NCBI RefSeq assembly: GCF_004770045.1
Contig: NZ_RQFO01000020.1
Coordinates: 25,574-89,573 of the forward strand
Source: Leptospira montravelensis
GTDB taxonomy: Bacteria > Spirochaetota > Leptospiria > Leptospirales > Leptospiraceae
DNA length: 64,000 nt
Reading direction: 5' to 3'
In this document: piece after piece, positions 41,900 to 53,300 of the stretch
Layout of the letters: every line of letters begins with the position of its first letter
Numbering within the stretch: the first letter of the stretch is position 1
The notes under the pieces: model-generated
What the model saw: the letters and a program-made list of their open reading frames with translations, nothing else
The model's database searches: none
What the model was told of the DNA's origin: nothing
Program-made: the position numbers and the translations under genes

Positions 41900-44404
41900 A
41901 TGAATATATTTTCTTTGATAAAAATGTCAAATTTAGGATTGAAGTTTAGATTAATGTCTAAATTTTTCTTTTATGGGTTTTGTTTTTTAATAGTACAGGT
42001 ATCTAGCGAAGTATCTGCACAAACAAATTTACCAAAAAAAGAAGATGATTCTTCAAAGAGTCAATTGTCTCAGGAATCTTTGCCTCAATCTAAACATGGG
42101 GAGTCGGGTAAACAACCCAATGAGATCAATGGAGATAGGTCGAATATAATCACTGTTACTGGGACAAGGAGGCGTAATCTACTCAAAGATTCGACAATCA
42201 CGACCGAAGTGATTACGAGAAAAGATATTGATGCAATGGGGGCAAGAGACTTATCGCAAACTTTGGGGAATGTTCCTGGAATTGAAGTCAGACCTGCGCA
42301 AACAGGAGAAAGAGGGCAGACAGTCCGTTTGCAAGGATTATCCGCACAGAATGTACTCATTCTTGTGGATGGCCAAAGAACTACTGGTAGATTTAGTGGA
42401 TCGATTGATTTAACTAGGTTTAAAGCTGAGGATATTGAACGAATTGAAATAGTGAAAGGTGCATCTTCTGCAATTTATGGATCAGATGCGATTGCTGGTG
42501 TGATCAATATTATCACTAAGGAAGCACAAGACCCTTTGTATGCTGAGTTTCGAACTCTCGGTGGATCTGGAAGTGAAAAGTATTATGGACCTTATACTGA
42601 ATTTAGAAATTATGCAACTGTAGGAGCTAAAAGTGATAAATTATCAACTTTATTTACGGTAGGTTGGCACAAAGGGGAAGGATATGATTTAACACCGGAT
42701 GCAACTCCAGGGCCTAGAAATGGAAGGTATGCTTCCTTAGCACCATCTTATAATGCATATCCTTCTAATCTTCCCTTTGCCAATTCATATTTATATGTTA
42801 CCAGGCTTCCCAATTATTCTCCTCCACTAGAATCTACGTCTGGTAGTGCTTTCAATGATATGAATCTTTCTAATAAAACAGTTTATCATGCATCTGATAA
42901 CTTAACAATGACAGGTCAATTTTACTATCGGCATTTGGACCAAAGCGCCGTTGATGCCTCACCTCCAAGAACCGTATATGATAGAAGGAATAAAACACAT
43001 GATTTTATGGGAGCTTTTAACGTAGATTGGATTGCAAATCAAAAAGTGAACGTAAATTTGAATGCAAATTATTCTAGATTTCAAGATTTATATACAACCG
43101 ATCAAAGAAAAGCAGATGACCTTGATTCCCAACAAAGGACAGACAATGCAGTGACGGAGTTTAGATCAAGGGTAGATTATAAAATTTCAGAAAACCATGT
43201 AACGTCTGTTGGTGCAGAAAATTTGCAAGATCAAATTTCTTCGGCACGAATTGCACCAGATTGTCGAAGAACATTCCCCAATGTTTGTTATGAAGATTTT
43301 AATCCTGAATTGACGAAAGGACAAACAATTAATGGAAATGCATATCGGTTTCGTAATGCATTTTATGTGCAGGATGAATGGCGAGTTTCGGATAAACCAA
43401 GAATTCAAATTGTTCCTGGAGTTCGGTATGATCATGATTCCATTTATGGCGGTGAATGGCTTCCGAAACTTGCGGTACGTTATGATGTAACAGACCAGTT
43501 CCGATTCAGAGCTGCTAATGGTTTAGGTTACAGAGCTCCCAGTTTCCAAGATTTATATTTCAACTTTTTGAACCCCGGTGTGGGATATCGAGTAGTAGGG
43601 AGTTCGAATTTAAAACCAGAACTTTCAAGAAGTTATAATTTTGGATGGGAATGGGATATTACAAAAAGGATTTGGTATAGCACCAATTTGTTTCATAATA
43701 ATGTAGATAATTTAATTGGGTTTCGAACCAATCCTGTTAGAGATTCATCAGGTCTGATGGTTTATCAAACATCTAATTACCAAAAAGCAAGTACGCAAGG
43801 TATTGAATCTTCTATAAATATTCGACTTACCGAAATTGTTAGTACTAGTGTTGGATATACTTATACTGATACAAAAGATGAGTTAACAAAACTACCTCTT
43901 GAAGGTCGGGGGCCACATCGTTGGAATTTTAGCGTTCGGATCGATGAAAAATCTAGTGGAGTTTCTTTATCTGTTTTTGCAGTCGTATTTGGAAAACAGC
44001 CATATTATTGTGTTAAAAATCCTTTTTGGTGTAATCCAGATCTTCCATCAAACTTTGATGTTTTAGAGACAATCCTAAACACCCAAGCTCAATCTAACTT
44101 AAATAATGCGCTTGGTTCGTTGCCAGCTGGAGTTTCTGAGTATTGTTCTGAAAATAACCTCTCTTATTGTACAACTAATTCCACGTATGGTTATCGAATG
44201 GTGAATCCACATACAAATTTAAACTTACGACTGTCGCAAAGATTTTTTGGTCATTTCCAGTGGTTTGTTGGTGTAGATAATGTTTTAGATGCTTGGGATT
44301 TACAATATAACCCACAACGACCTAGGTTTTACTATTTTGGTTTGGATGGAAAATTCGCTTTTAGTGAAGTAAAGTTAAGTCCGGCAGAACCTCGGGTAAA
44401 TTAA
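41900..44404 (+). CDS. hmuR: TonB-dependent outer-membrane haem receptor
   Basis: About 834 residues. Several in-frame ATGs (41879, 41900, 41924, 41954) precede the signal peptide SKFFFYGFCFLIVQVSSEVSA, so the start is unsure. A TonB-box-like NIITVTGTRR is followed by the plug (IDAMGARDLSQTLGNVPGI, LVDGQRTTG, IERIEIVKGASSAIYGSDAI) and a 22-strand barrel. GYRAPSFQDLYF and SNLKPELSRSYNFG correspond to the FRAP and NPNL motifs of haem receptors, which bracket the haem-ligand His region. It is last in the rightward operon and acts with HmuTUV for import. Confidence 0.9.
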   Translation: MNIFSLIKMSNLGLKFRLMSKFFFYGFCFLIVQVSSEVSAQTNLPKKEDDSSKSQLSQESLPQSKHGESGKQPNEINGDRSNIITVTGTRRRNLLKDSTITTEVITRKDIDAMGARDLSQTLGNVPGIEVRPAQTGERGQTVRLQGLSAQNVLILVDGQRTTGRFSGSIDLTRFKAEDIERIEIVKGASSAIYGSDAIAGVINIITKEAQDPLYAEFRTLGGSGSEKYYGPYTEFRNYATVGAKSDKLSTLFTVGWHKGEGYDLTPDATPGPRNGRYASLAPSYNAYPSNLPFANSYLYVTRLPNYSPPLESTSGSAFNDMNLSNKTVYHASDNLTMTGQFYYRHLDQSAVDASPPRTVYDRRNKTHDFMGAFNVDWIANQKVNVNLNANYSRFQDLYTTDQRKADDLDSQQRTDNAVTEFRSRVDYKISENHVTSVGAENLQDQISSARIAPDCRRTFPNVCYEDFNPELTKGQTINGNAYRFRNAFYVQDEWRVSDKPRIQIVPGVRYDHDSIYGGEWLPKLAVRYDVTDQFRFRAANGLGYRAPSFQDLYFNFLNPGVGYRVVGSSNLKPELSRSYNFGWEWDITKRIWYSTNLFHNNVDNLIGFRTNPVRDSSGLMVYQTSNYQKASTQGIESSINIRLTEIVSTSVGYTYTDTKDELTKLPLEGRGPHRWNFSVRIDEKSSGVSLSVFAVVFGKQPYYCVKNPFWCNPDLPSNFDVLETILNTQAQSNLNNALGSLPAGVSEYCSENNLSYCTTNSTYGYRMVNPHTNLNLRLSQRFFGHFQWFVGVDNVLDAWDLQYNPQRPRFYYFGLDGKFAFSEVKLSPAEPRVN

Positions 44405-44446
44405 AAAATTCTTTCAATCTATTTCCGGTCCTCGTTAGATTCTAAT

Positions 44447-44968
44447 ATGCAGTCTATCTATCTTGCAGGTCCGGAAGTTTTTTTGCCAAATGCTATGGAA
44501 ATTTTAACCAAAGCAAAAAAACTTTGTGATACATTTGGGTTTAGGGCTTTTAGTCCCTTCGATGGTGAGCCAACTGATAAATTAGAATTGGCAAAGGCAA
44601 AACAAATATTCAAAGAAAATATTTCCTTAATCAATCAGTGTGACATTCTCATTGCCAATTGTAATCCTTTTCGAGGTGCTTGTGTTGATGATGGAACGGC
44701 ATTTGAAATCGGTTACGCATATTCAAAAGGGAAACGTATTTTCGGATATTTAAATGACAAAAGGATTCTTCCCGAAATTGTCAAATCTAAGATTCATACA
44801 ATCTCACATCCTTCTGGTTATGCGATAGACGATGATGGATATTTGTTGAATGAAGATTTTGGTAATAGCATTAATTTAATGTTGGAGTTCTCTATATTGG
44901 ATTCCGGTGGAGACTTGGTTTTGGGAGATTTAAAAACCGTTTTGAATCTTTTAAAGAGTCGAAGTTAA
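44447..44968 (+). CDS. Nucleoside 2-deoxyribosyltransferase
   Basis: A 173-residue protein with the family's N-terminal SIYLAGPEVFLPNA, the strand-loop CDILIANCNPFRGACVDDGTAFEIGYA (catalytic Glu in GTAFEIG, about residue 89) and a C-terminal GGDLVLGDLKTVL. It moves the deoxyribosyl group between bases in purine or pyrimidine salvage, or hydrolyses it. Its end overlaps recD by 18 bases in convergent orientation. Confidence 0.92.
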   Translation: MQSIYLAGPEVFLPNAMEILTKAKKLCDTFGFRAFSPFDGEPTDKLELAKAKQIFKENISLINQCDILIANCNPFRGACVDDGTAFEIGYAYSKGKRIFGYLNDKRILPEIVKSKIHTISHPSGYAIDDDGYLLNEDFGNSINLMLEFSILDSGGDLVLGDLKTVLNLLKSRS

Positions 44969-46756
44969 TTGAAAACCGGTATTTCTTTTTTGGAACGTGG
45001 TTAAACCTAAATTCCATGTTTCAAAGTTTCCCATTAGGATGACTCTTTTTTTCGCTCTTGTTATAGCAGTGTATAATATTCTTCGGTTGAGGATGGGATT
45101 TTCGTTTGTGTCATTTGAATCGAAAGAGGTAATGGGAGGTAAATAAAGCAAAACAGTATTGTATTCAGATCCTTGGCTTTTATGAATTGTTAGAAAAAAG
45201 GCAGGTTCGTGTTCGGGTAAAGTATCTAATGCAAATGAATATAAACGACTTTCAATCGAAAATACAGCTCTGAGTTCGGAATCAATTTTTAAAACAAGTC
45301 CAATATCTCCATTAAATAGTTTTCTGATTTGATCATTTCTTTTGACAATGATAGGCATTCCTTCAAAATAGAATGACTTTGCTAAATGCCTATATTCAAT
45401 GTTTTGAGTATTTGTTTGAAAGGATGTGAGTTGCTTTTTTGCTAGTTCAAGAATTCGATTTTGTAAGGCTTCAATGCCATAATAGCCATTTCTTAAAATA
45501 GTTAAACATCGATATTCAGAAATTATTTTTTCTAAAGTTTCTTTGTGATCCTTTGTTAGAAGGTCTTCTTTTTTCCAATTTAAAGATGTGGAAAGGATTG
45601 CTGTTGGCAAAAAGAAATCTTTCCATAAAAATTGAATTAAGTCTTCCACTTTCCAATCTTTAAATGGAATTGTATCCGTAGACTTTGATTTTTCTTTTTG
45701 TAACCAAATAAAATCATCATATTCATGTTGTGCCAAAGATTCTGCAATCTTTGGGTGCGGGAAAGTTAGATTTTTATTTGGTAAATCAAAAGAGGCCTTC
45801 ACCAATTCTGCAAATTTACTAAATTCAGATGATATAGAGGATCTATGATTTGTTTTTAGGTCAGAAACAAATTTTCCTTGGTTCCTGAATTCTGTTAGTA
45901 GATCTGCTAAAACTTCGCCTTGTCCAACGGAAGGTAGTTGGTTTGGATCACCTAACATAATTAAGTGTGTATTTTCGTTAACTGAATCTAAAAATAAATT
46001 CATCAACATCATATCCACCATCGATGTCTCATCCATAATTATTAAGTCAAATGGTAAATATCTTTTTTCTCCATAGTAAACGCTGGCGGTTTCTGGGAAA
46101 AATTTTAATAAATTGTGAATCGTCTGTCCCCGTAAGGAAGAAGTTAGCTCTTTTTTATTTTGAAAATAACTTAGATTTTTTTGAATGGATTCAGTAAGTC
46201 TTTGAGCGGCTCGACCTGTGGGTGCTATAAGTGCAATACGATTTGCTGTCGGCAGTAAATGCAATTGGTCTAAGGATTTTAGAATAAAGGAAACAACGGT
46301 TGTTTTGCCAGTTCCTGGTCCTCCTGCAATGATACGTAAAGAAGAGGTAATAGATTCTACCACTGCTTGTTTTTGTTCAATAGCAAGTGGGTTTTTAAAT
46401 TGTGTTTCTAATTCAGTAATAATGGATTCGATTTCGTCGATTTCCAAATTTGTGTTTTTTTGAATCCTTGTATGAGATAAGATCAAAGACTTTACTTTAG
46501 ATTCAAAATGAATTTTTTCTTTATAAGTTTTTTGAAAATATAACCTTTTTTCAGTTCCTGAAATCTCAATATAAAAAGGGAATGGGTTCTTTAACTCAGT
46601 TAATGAATCGGTATCTTTTAGTGGTAAATAAAGGTCCCCATTTTGGTTTACTTCAATCAAATCGGCAATCAATTGTTCATGGTTTTTTTGAAGATTAGGA
46701 AAGTAGCTTATGATTTCATTAGCCAACTCGATATATGAATTATCTTTTTGTTTCAT
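44951..46756 (-). CDS. recD: Exonuclease V alpha subunit RecD
   Basis: A 601-residue SF1B helicase. Walker A is GGPGTGKTT (145-153), the Walker B/DExx box is LIIMDETSMVD, with motif III GDPNQLPSVGQGE, motif IV LKTNHRSS and motifs V/VI FFLTIHKSQGSEYNTVLL and LYTAITRAKKRVIL. The N-terminal 100 residues form the RecD interface domain. It is the 5'-3' motor of the RecBCD helicase-nuclease for double-strand break repair. It overlaps recB by ATGA and is last in the recC-recB-recD operon. Confidence 0.95.
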   Translation of the reverse strand: MKQKDNSYIELANEIISYFPNLQKNHEQLIADLIEVNQNGDLYLPLKDTDSLTELKNPFPFYIEISGTEKRLYFQKTYKEKIHFESKVKSLILSHTRIQKNTNLEIDEIESIITELETQFKNPLAIEQKQAVVESITSSLRIIAGGPGTGKTTVVSFILKSLDQLHLLPTANRIALIAPTGRAAQRLTESIQKNLSYFQNKKELTSSLRGQTIHNLLKFFPETASVYYGEKRYLPFDLIIMDETSMVDMMLMNLFLDSVNENTHLIMLGDPNQLPSVGQGEVLADLLTEFRNQGKFVSDLKTNHRSSISSEFSKFAELVKASFDLPNKNLTFPHPKIAESLAQHEYDDFIWLQKEKSKSTDTIPFKDWKVEDLIQFLWKDFFLPTAILSTSLNWKKEDLLTKDHKETLEKIISEYRCLTILRNGYYGIEALQNRILELAKKQLTSFQTNTQNIEYRHLAKSFYFEGMPIIVKRNDQIRKLFNGDIGLVLKIDSELRAVFSIESRLYSFALDTLPEHEPAFFLTIHKSQGSEYNTVLLYLPPITSFDSNDTNENPILNRRILYTAITRAKKRVILMGNFETWNLGLTTFQKRNTGFQLTSTL

Positions 46757-49700
46757 ATATATATTTTCTCCAAACTAAGAGCTGCTTCTTGAATATAAGC
46801 TAAAATTTCCCTACGAATCGTTATAAAAGTTTCGGAAGTCCAGACCGTATTGGATGATTTTAAATCAGAATAGATCCCTGATTCTTTTCCGATACCCATC
46901 CCGCGAAGAAAAAGATAATAGACTCCTCCAAATCGATCCAGAGCGATTTCATTTCCGAATAAAGAAGAAAGATAGTCATAAAGAATCAATGCATAAACTG
47001 ATTTTTGGATCATATACCCTTTTTCAATCACAGCAGCGGTGACTGCGGTTTTATCATAGAGATCATTTGGTAAAAGGTTTGATTTGTAATCAGCGATATA
47101 ATACTTTCCATTTTTATAAAATACTAAATCGATGGCCCCTTTTAAATAATTTTCAAACCCTGGATTTAAAGGAACCCCTGACTTTTCTAACATTTGCTGA
47201 ACGTATAAGTGGAATTTTAATTCGGATGATCTTTCTTCTATTTTTAGCTCACTGAGAGAAAAACTTTTTCCGTCGGCAAGAGTGATTTCAGCAGTCATAG
47301 CTCGTTTTAAAAGTGAGGCAACAACTATTTCTAAGGAATCTTCAGAATCAAAATGTAATTTGATAGGATATAAACGAAATGATTCTTTGTAGGCCCAAAC
47401 CCAAGATGGATGTTCTAATATTCTTTCGACGGATAATTGGAATATTGAAAAATCGCATAACTCTAAAATACGATGTAAGAAATTTCCTGTTTTAGAACTG
47501 GAAGGAAGATTTGTTTTTATTTTAAGAGAATCTGGCTCTATTGTTTCTTCGATTTCTTTATAGGTTTCATCTTGAATTTTCGTCAAAAGATTTTGGGATG
47601 TTTGTAAACTCGTATAACTATGTTGCAATAGTATTCTTCCAGTTTTAATCGCTGTAGGAAGAACTATGAGGTTTGAATTTATTTTTTTTGGCTGATCAAG
47701 ATTCTTATTTTCTTTTAGAGTTTCGGATAGTTCAACTTCCGTTTCGTTTCGAAAAATAAAATATTGGTTTGGATGTAAATTGTTATATTCGTTGATACGT
47801 TCCAATTCCGTAAGAAGTATATTCCCATATCCTGATTTTAGCGCAGAATCTTTTCCCCAGGATAATTTGGGAAGATAAAGTCTCAAATTAGGTCTTGTTA
47901 AAGCAACATATAACAACCTTTTCTGTTCATTTATAAAATGGTTCTGTTCGTTTTGTTTTCCGTTTTTCGAATCCCAAAGACTAAGTATCCATTTTCTCTC
48001 TTTTTTGTGGTTATCTTCAATGAGTGTTGGATATTCGTAATCCAATAGACTTTGCGGTCTTGTTCCAAAGTAATATAAAAATACAATAGGCCATTCTAAA
48101 CCTTTTGATGCATGAATTGTTAAAATTTGAACAGCATCATCTTCTGTTTCACGATCGAATAGTGGTTCTTCTTCAGGTGAAGTTTTTGCTTGTTTCAACT
48201 CTCTTAACTCTGCCAGTAATTCAGGAAGGTTGGCACTAGATTGAATTTGGAATTCAAGTAACCTTTGGAAAATTTGTCTATAGTTGGTTCGTTTTCTTTC
48301 CCACTCTAAATTTTTAGGTTCATGGTCCCATAACACTTTTGTTTCATCCATTACGGATTTAAAAAAAGCAGCATAACGATTGTCTCGAATTAATTTTAGC
48401 CAACCATCTATAAGTGATTTTTCATAAGAATCAATGGAATGTTCATCATATTTCGGTAATTCTTCAGGACGTACTCCAAAAAGATCGGAAAAAAGTATTC
48501 TTTTGTAAGAACGTGAGCTGTTCGATTGAATTAAACATTCTAATAGGTTCTCAATTTGGTCTGCTTCCCTGGATTGGAAAATTCCTCTTTGTTTGTATAT
48601 GGAGCAGGGGATACCTTCTTTTGCTAAGATTTTTTCAATGATTAGCGTTTCTTTTTTACTTCCGCATAACACTGCTATATCTTTTAGTTTAACAGATTGA
48701 ATTTTTGTTTCTCCTTTTTTATGGTAGGAGAGGGTTTGGTTTTTTTGTTGGAAGGATAAAATTTCTTTCTTTATTGATTCCGCCCATGCATTTCTAGCTT
48801 TGGTAACATTTGAGAAATGATCTGTATATTGAATCACATGAATTCCATGTTCATTTGGATTGGAATATTTATATTTTATTTCAGAAGTATTTGGAGATTT
48901 AACCGGATGGTATTGGTAGTTTTCTCTTTTGGAACCGGGTTCGGCAATTGGGAAAAAACTAGTTTCTCCTAGTTCTTTTTCTTGGTTGTAAAAAAGAAGG
49001 TTTAGACCTTCGATAATTTCGTTTGTTGAACGATAGTTAGTTGCTAAACTGTCTTTGGAGTTCGAAAAATCAGCGGCTGCTTCTAAGTAAATTCCAATAT
49101 CGGCACCTCGAAATCCATAAATACTTTGTTTTGGGTCTCCAATACAAAATAACATTCGATTTTTGTCGACAGGGTCTACAAATAAAGATCGAAAGATTTG
49201 GTATTGGTTTTTGTCAGTATCTTGAAATTCATCTAAAATACAAACTTGGTAACGGTCTTTAAGGGATTGAATGAGAGATGCATTAGGAGATGTAACTACC
49301 GTTTCGTGAACTTTTAATATCATTTGATCGTAAGTAAGTAAATCGCCAGATTGTAATAGTTTTTTTGTGTCCTCAACCAGTTGTAGCGCAGTTTTTTGCA
49401 AAAACCAATCACCTTGTAAATCTATCTTATCTAGGGGAAACGTTTCATGTAATAGTGGCACAAGTTCGTCGATGGAAGATTGTACTACTTCAGCCTCTTT
49501 TGATAAATTTTTTGTAATGGTTTTGCCAGTTAACAATAAATAAGTGAAGCCTTGATAATTTATTTTATCAGCAGTTCTTTGGAAATTGGCAATCCGTAGT
49601 AATTCGGATTTGATTGTTTCCAAATCTTTCGAAAGAAGAGCTGCCAAAAAAATATCCATAGATAACCAATTTTCGATCCACTTTTGAATAGTCCTTTTAT

Positions 49701-50358
49701 CTGCTTGATCAACTATAGATTTTCCCACTGGTCCTTTTAGGGTATGGATCAATTGATTAAGAGAGGTAATGATTTTTTCTAAACTAGAAGATTTGATGGT
49801 TTTTTCTAAACTTAAAATTTCAGGAAAGTGGTAATTCTTCGTATTGGAAAGAAGTTTTGACACGGCAAAAGAAATTGAAGATTCCTTTTCTAGGGTTTTC
49901 GATTCGATTAGATTCTTTGCCAATTCTTCATCATTCGTTTTCCCCCAATGATTCCGTTTTAAAAGATAAAAACTTTTACCTATAATTTCATCTGCATTTG
50001 TTAGTCGAACATTTGGATTGTTTTGGGTCTCAATCGGATATTCGTTCAATACCATATTACAAAATCCATGAATCGTGGATATTGTGACTTGGTCGAGGTC
50101 TCGTAAATAACGATAAAAACCAGGTTTGGTTCCATTCTCCGAAAGCTCTAAAATTTTTGTTTTGAGTCTTCCTTTTAATTCTCCCGCAGCTTTTTCCGTA
50201 AATGTGAGAATCAATGTATTTAGGATTCTATTTTCTGAAATGTTATTTTCTACATCATATTTCATGATTTCACCTAACATTTCCATAATTAGGTGAGTTT
50301 TTCCGGTACCGGCAGAAGCTTCTATAAATTTTGGCTTATGGAGAAGGGGATGATCCAT
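46753..50358 (-). CDS. recB: Exonuclease V beta subunit RecB
   Basis: A 1201-residue SF1A helicase-nuclease. Walker A is SAGTGKTH (about 15-22), the DExx box is CILDEFQDTDKNQ, the motif III region is FCIGDPKQSIYGFRGAD, then LATNYRSTNEII and the UvrD C-terminal VQILTIHASKGLEWPIVFLY. The RecB nuclease domain at the C-terminus has GAIDLVF (D1077) and IADYKSN (D1090, K1092), the Mg-dependent catalytic residues, so nuclease and helicase are both intact. Its ATG directly follows the recC stop. Confidence 0.96.
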   Translation of the reverse strand: MDHPLLHKPKFIEASAGTGKTHLIMEMLGEIMKYDVENNISENRILNTLILTFTEKAAGELKGRLKTKILELSENGTKPGFYRYLRDLDQVTISTIHGFCNMVLNEYPIETQNNPNVRLTNADEIIGKSFYLLKRNHWGKTNDEELAKNLIESKTLEKESSISFAVSKLLSNTKNYHFPEILSLEKTIKSSSLEKIITSLNQLIHTLKGPVGKSIVDQADKRTIQKWIENWLSMDIFLAALLSKDLETIKSELLRIANFQRTADKINYQGFTYLLLTGKTITKNLSKEAEVVQSSIDELVPLLHETFPLDKIDLQGDWFLQKTALQLVEDTKKLLQSGDLLTYDQMILKVHETVVTSPNASLIQSLKDRYQVCILDEFQDTDKNQYQIFRSLFVDPVDKNRMLFCIGDPKQSIYGFRGADIGIYLEAAADFSNSKDSLATNYRSTNEIIEGLNLLFYNQEKELGETSFFPIAEPGSKRENYQYHPVKSPNTSEIKYKYSNPNEHGIHVIQYTDHFSNVTKARNAWAESIKKEILSFQQKNQTLSYHKKGETKIQSVKLKDIAVLCGSKKETLIIEKILAKEGIPCSIYKQRGIFQSREADQIENLLECLIQSNSSRSYKRILFSDLFGVRPEELPKYDEHSIDSYEKSLIDGWLKLIRDNRYAAFFKSVMDETKVLWDHEPKNLEWERKRTNYRQIFQRLLEFQIQSSANLPELLAELRELKQAKTSPEEEPLFDRETEDDAVQILTIHASKGLEWPIVFLYYFGTRPQSLLDYEYPTLIEDNHKKERKWILSLWDSKNGKQNEQNHFINEQKRLLYVALTRPNLRLYLPKLSWGKDSALKSGYGNILLTELERINEYNNLHPNQYFIFRNETEVELSETLKENKNLDQPKKINSNLIVLPTAIKTGRILLQHSYTSLQTSQNLLTKIQDETYKEIEETIEPDSLKIKTNLPSSSKTGNFLHRILELCDFSIFQLSVERILEHPSWVWAYKESFRLYPIKLHFDSEDSLEIVVASLLKRAMTAEITLADGKSFSLSELKIEERSSELKFHLYVQQMLEKSGVPLNPGFENYLKGAIDLVFYKNGKYYIADYKSNLLPNDLYDKTAVTAAVIEKGYMIQKSVYALILYDYLSSLFGNEIALDRFGGVYYLFLRGMGIGKESGIYSDLKSSNTVWTSETFITIRREILAYIQEAALSLEKIYI

Positions 50359-53300
50359 TTATAAAAACCCCTTTTTTAGAAGTGGTAAAAAAATCTCAAA
50401 CACTGAACTGATAGAAAAGTTTTCCAATAAAACTTTTGTATATGGAGAAATTTTCATTAATTGGTTTTCAAATTGTAAAATTGTATCTGATTCATCCACA
50501 AGAAATTCTTTCCATAAGATTTCAAGTTTGTCTAAGTTTTCTCCAATTTCTTCTAGGTTATGTTTGGAAAAGAAAAGGTTGAGACCAGCTGTGGGAATGT
50601 ATTTTGGATTTTCTTCCATTACCAATCGATAAATGGAATTTAAATAAGACTTACAATCTTCGATAGTAAAATCAGAGAAATCAAGCCAACTGTCATTTTT
50701 AAAATCTTTTGCATTCGCAGGGATAATCATCAGGCGATTCCCGGTTACACGAAACATACAAGCGCTAATCAGAACATAAGCCATTTTTCCTAAATAATCT
50801 TTTAAATAATCGTTTGGATATTTTGGTTTGTCATATAAACTTCCGGTATAGAACCAATAATAGATCCCTTCATTTTCTATTATGTTTTCCCATTCACCAA
50901 CTATTCTATGTAAAGTGGTAATTTGGTAAGGATCCAGTTTTTTGCACTCACGAAGACCCGTGTCTCCAATCGAAACAGCTTTAAAATAAGTTAAATCTTC
51001 TTTTTTTTGAAAAAGAGATTCTTTTAAAAAACGAAATCGTTCTGCTACAACTTCCAACTCTTCCATTAAAATTTCGGAAGAAACGATATGAAAGGCTCCA
51101 TAAGGAAATTTCGCATTTTGTTCTGCTTTTTGTGTAAATTCTTTTAACTGAGCTTGGATTCGATCTCTGTCCCAAATCCATTCTTTTTCATTCGCTAGTG
51201 ATTCTGTAAAAATCGGAATAAAAATAGTTTTGATTGTGTATATCTCTAACGAATTCAGGCGGAAAGGTTCTTCGGCAATATTGTCCTCTTCTTCCCAAAT
51301 TCTACCAAGATTTTGTAATAATGGGCGAAGGATCGGATTTTTTAGGCCATTCGTAAGTTCTTGGATAGTAACTTCATCAGATTTTTCTTGAGTTAATTGA
51401 TTTATTGTTAGTTGGTTTGGGTCAGTAAAATTTGGATTCGGAAGGATTCCTTCGTTGTCTCTGAATCTATTAAGGTTTCGAACATAGTCAAAAGATGGGA
51501 ATAGGTTTTCGTCATAAAATCGACTGTACGATGTTAGTGGTAATTCTACTGCATCTTTGACTCCCATTGCTGTCATAACTTCAAATAGTGTAGAACAAGG
51601 TTCAAATTCTTTATCTTCTAATGTGTTTTTACCTACGTAAGAAAAAGTGATACTTTCTTCAGCTGAAAGGATCGATTCCCAAAAAAGAGATTCTTGGATT
51701 TCCCTTCGATTGAGGTCCCAAGGTTTGGAATCAAATCTTCGTAAGTTAAATCTAGACCTATCTACGGAACCGGGGAATTTGCCTTCACCAAGCCCTGCTA
51801 TGTAGACATGTAAAAAAGGAATAGGACGCATCGGTTGCAAAAGAGATACAGTGACACCTTCTGTTAGGTAGTTTCCTCGATGCATCGGGATTTCTGAAAA
51901 AACTTCTTCCGTCATCAAAGAAATCATTTCTAAAAAATCTTTTGGATGGTTCCAATCAGTGCGACACCAAGATTCTATCGATCTAAGCCATTGATTAAAA
52001 TAATTTCGTTCCTTTTCCCATTCCCCATCAAATGTAAATAAGTTTTGAAATAAACTTTCAAATGTGATATATCTCTCTTCTTTTGTAATTTCTAATAACT
52101 TATCTTTGATACCCGATTTGATTTGTTTAATTCGATTCCAGATTTCTACAAATCTTATTATGGTTTTGTCAGATGAAATTGGTTTTGTTACGATATTTAA
52201 ATTTTCCCAGGCTGATTCTTCGTCAGCAATCATGGAAACCACTGATCGTTTGAGACCAAAAGAGATTGTATAAGGATTATATTCTTTTTCTTCTTCGTAT
52301 AAGGAACCCATTGAATCAATTAAATCCAAAACTTGTAGAGATGTATCTTCCCCATCAGTGTCAACGTTACCAACTATGAGTGGGTTTTTGAATAATATAT
52401 GAATGTCTTCTTTCTCAAACCTGTCATTCGCCAAACAACGAAATAATGTTGATAAAGCTAAATACAATTGCGATGTGTCTTTTGCAACCAAGTCAGTAAT
52501 CGAGTAAGGTATTTTTATAAAATTAGGTAAATTTTCTTTTTTCTGCGTTGTGTAAATTCCACCATCAAACACCCATTCCACGGCAGAACGATATTCCTTC
52601 ATGTTAGGTACTAAAATGGCAAAATCAAGAAGGTTTAGTTTTCCTTTGCTTTGAGTAATTTTATAAAGTATGTCATGTACAATAGATTCAATTTCACGGT
52701 AAACTGAAGGTGCGTTCCAAATGCGTACAGTTTGATCTTGTAGATAATTTTCTTCTTTTGCTGATTCTTCCAATAGAATTGCTTTAAGTTTAGAAAGCAT
52801 CCCTCCACTCACGAATTTCGATTTTTGTTTGTTGTAACTATCTTTGGAAAATTCCTTTGCTAAATAGGATTGAGGTTTCGAAAACTTAGAAAGATAATTT
52901 TTTGTTTTTTCTGGAAATTTTCCGATGACTTTCCCATTATGAAATTGATATATATGTACTTTTAGTTTTGAATTTGTAGTAAGTGCTGTTTCTTTCAAAA
53001 AATCAATATAAGTTCCTGATAAGTTTGATAAACAAAACAAGTGTAAATCGCCGCTTAGAGTTAATTTTTTTCCTTCTTCCAAGTATTGGAATAAGTTTTT
53101 TGGTTTTGAATTATCCTTATAAATCTCTGTATATATTTGTTTTTCTAATTCCCAATAAGGATCTTTTTTTAGATCATTCGCAATGTTTTTAGATTCCTGT
53201 CCAAGCCATTCTTTGATCCATTCCTCACGATTGAGTTCATAATCTTTAAAATATTTTGTTAGGACATCCGATAGATAGTATAATTTTGGGATTTCCTCCA

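Noticed and set aside
35000..44404. Canonical Fur box at the haem locus
   Set aside because: No match to the GATAATGATAATCATTATC outline was seen; the palindromes present are of another type.
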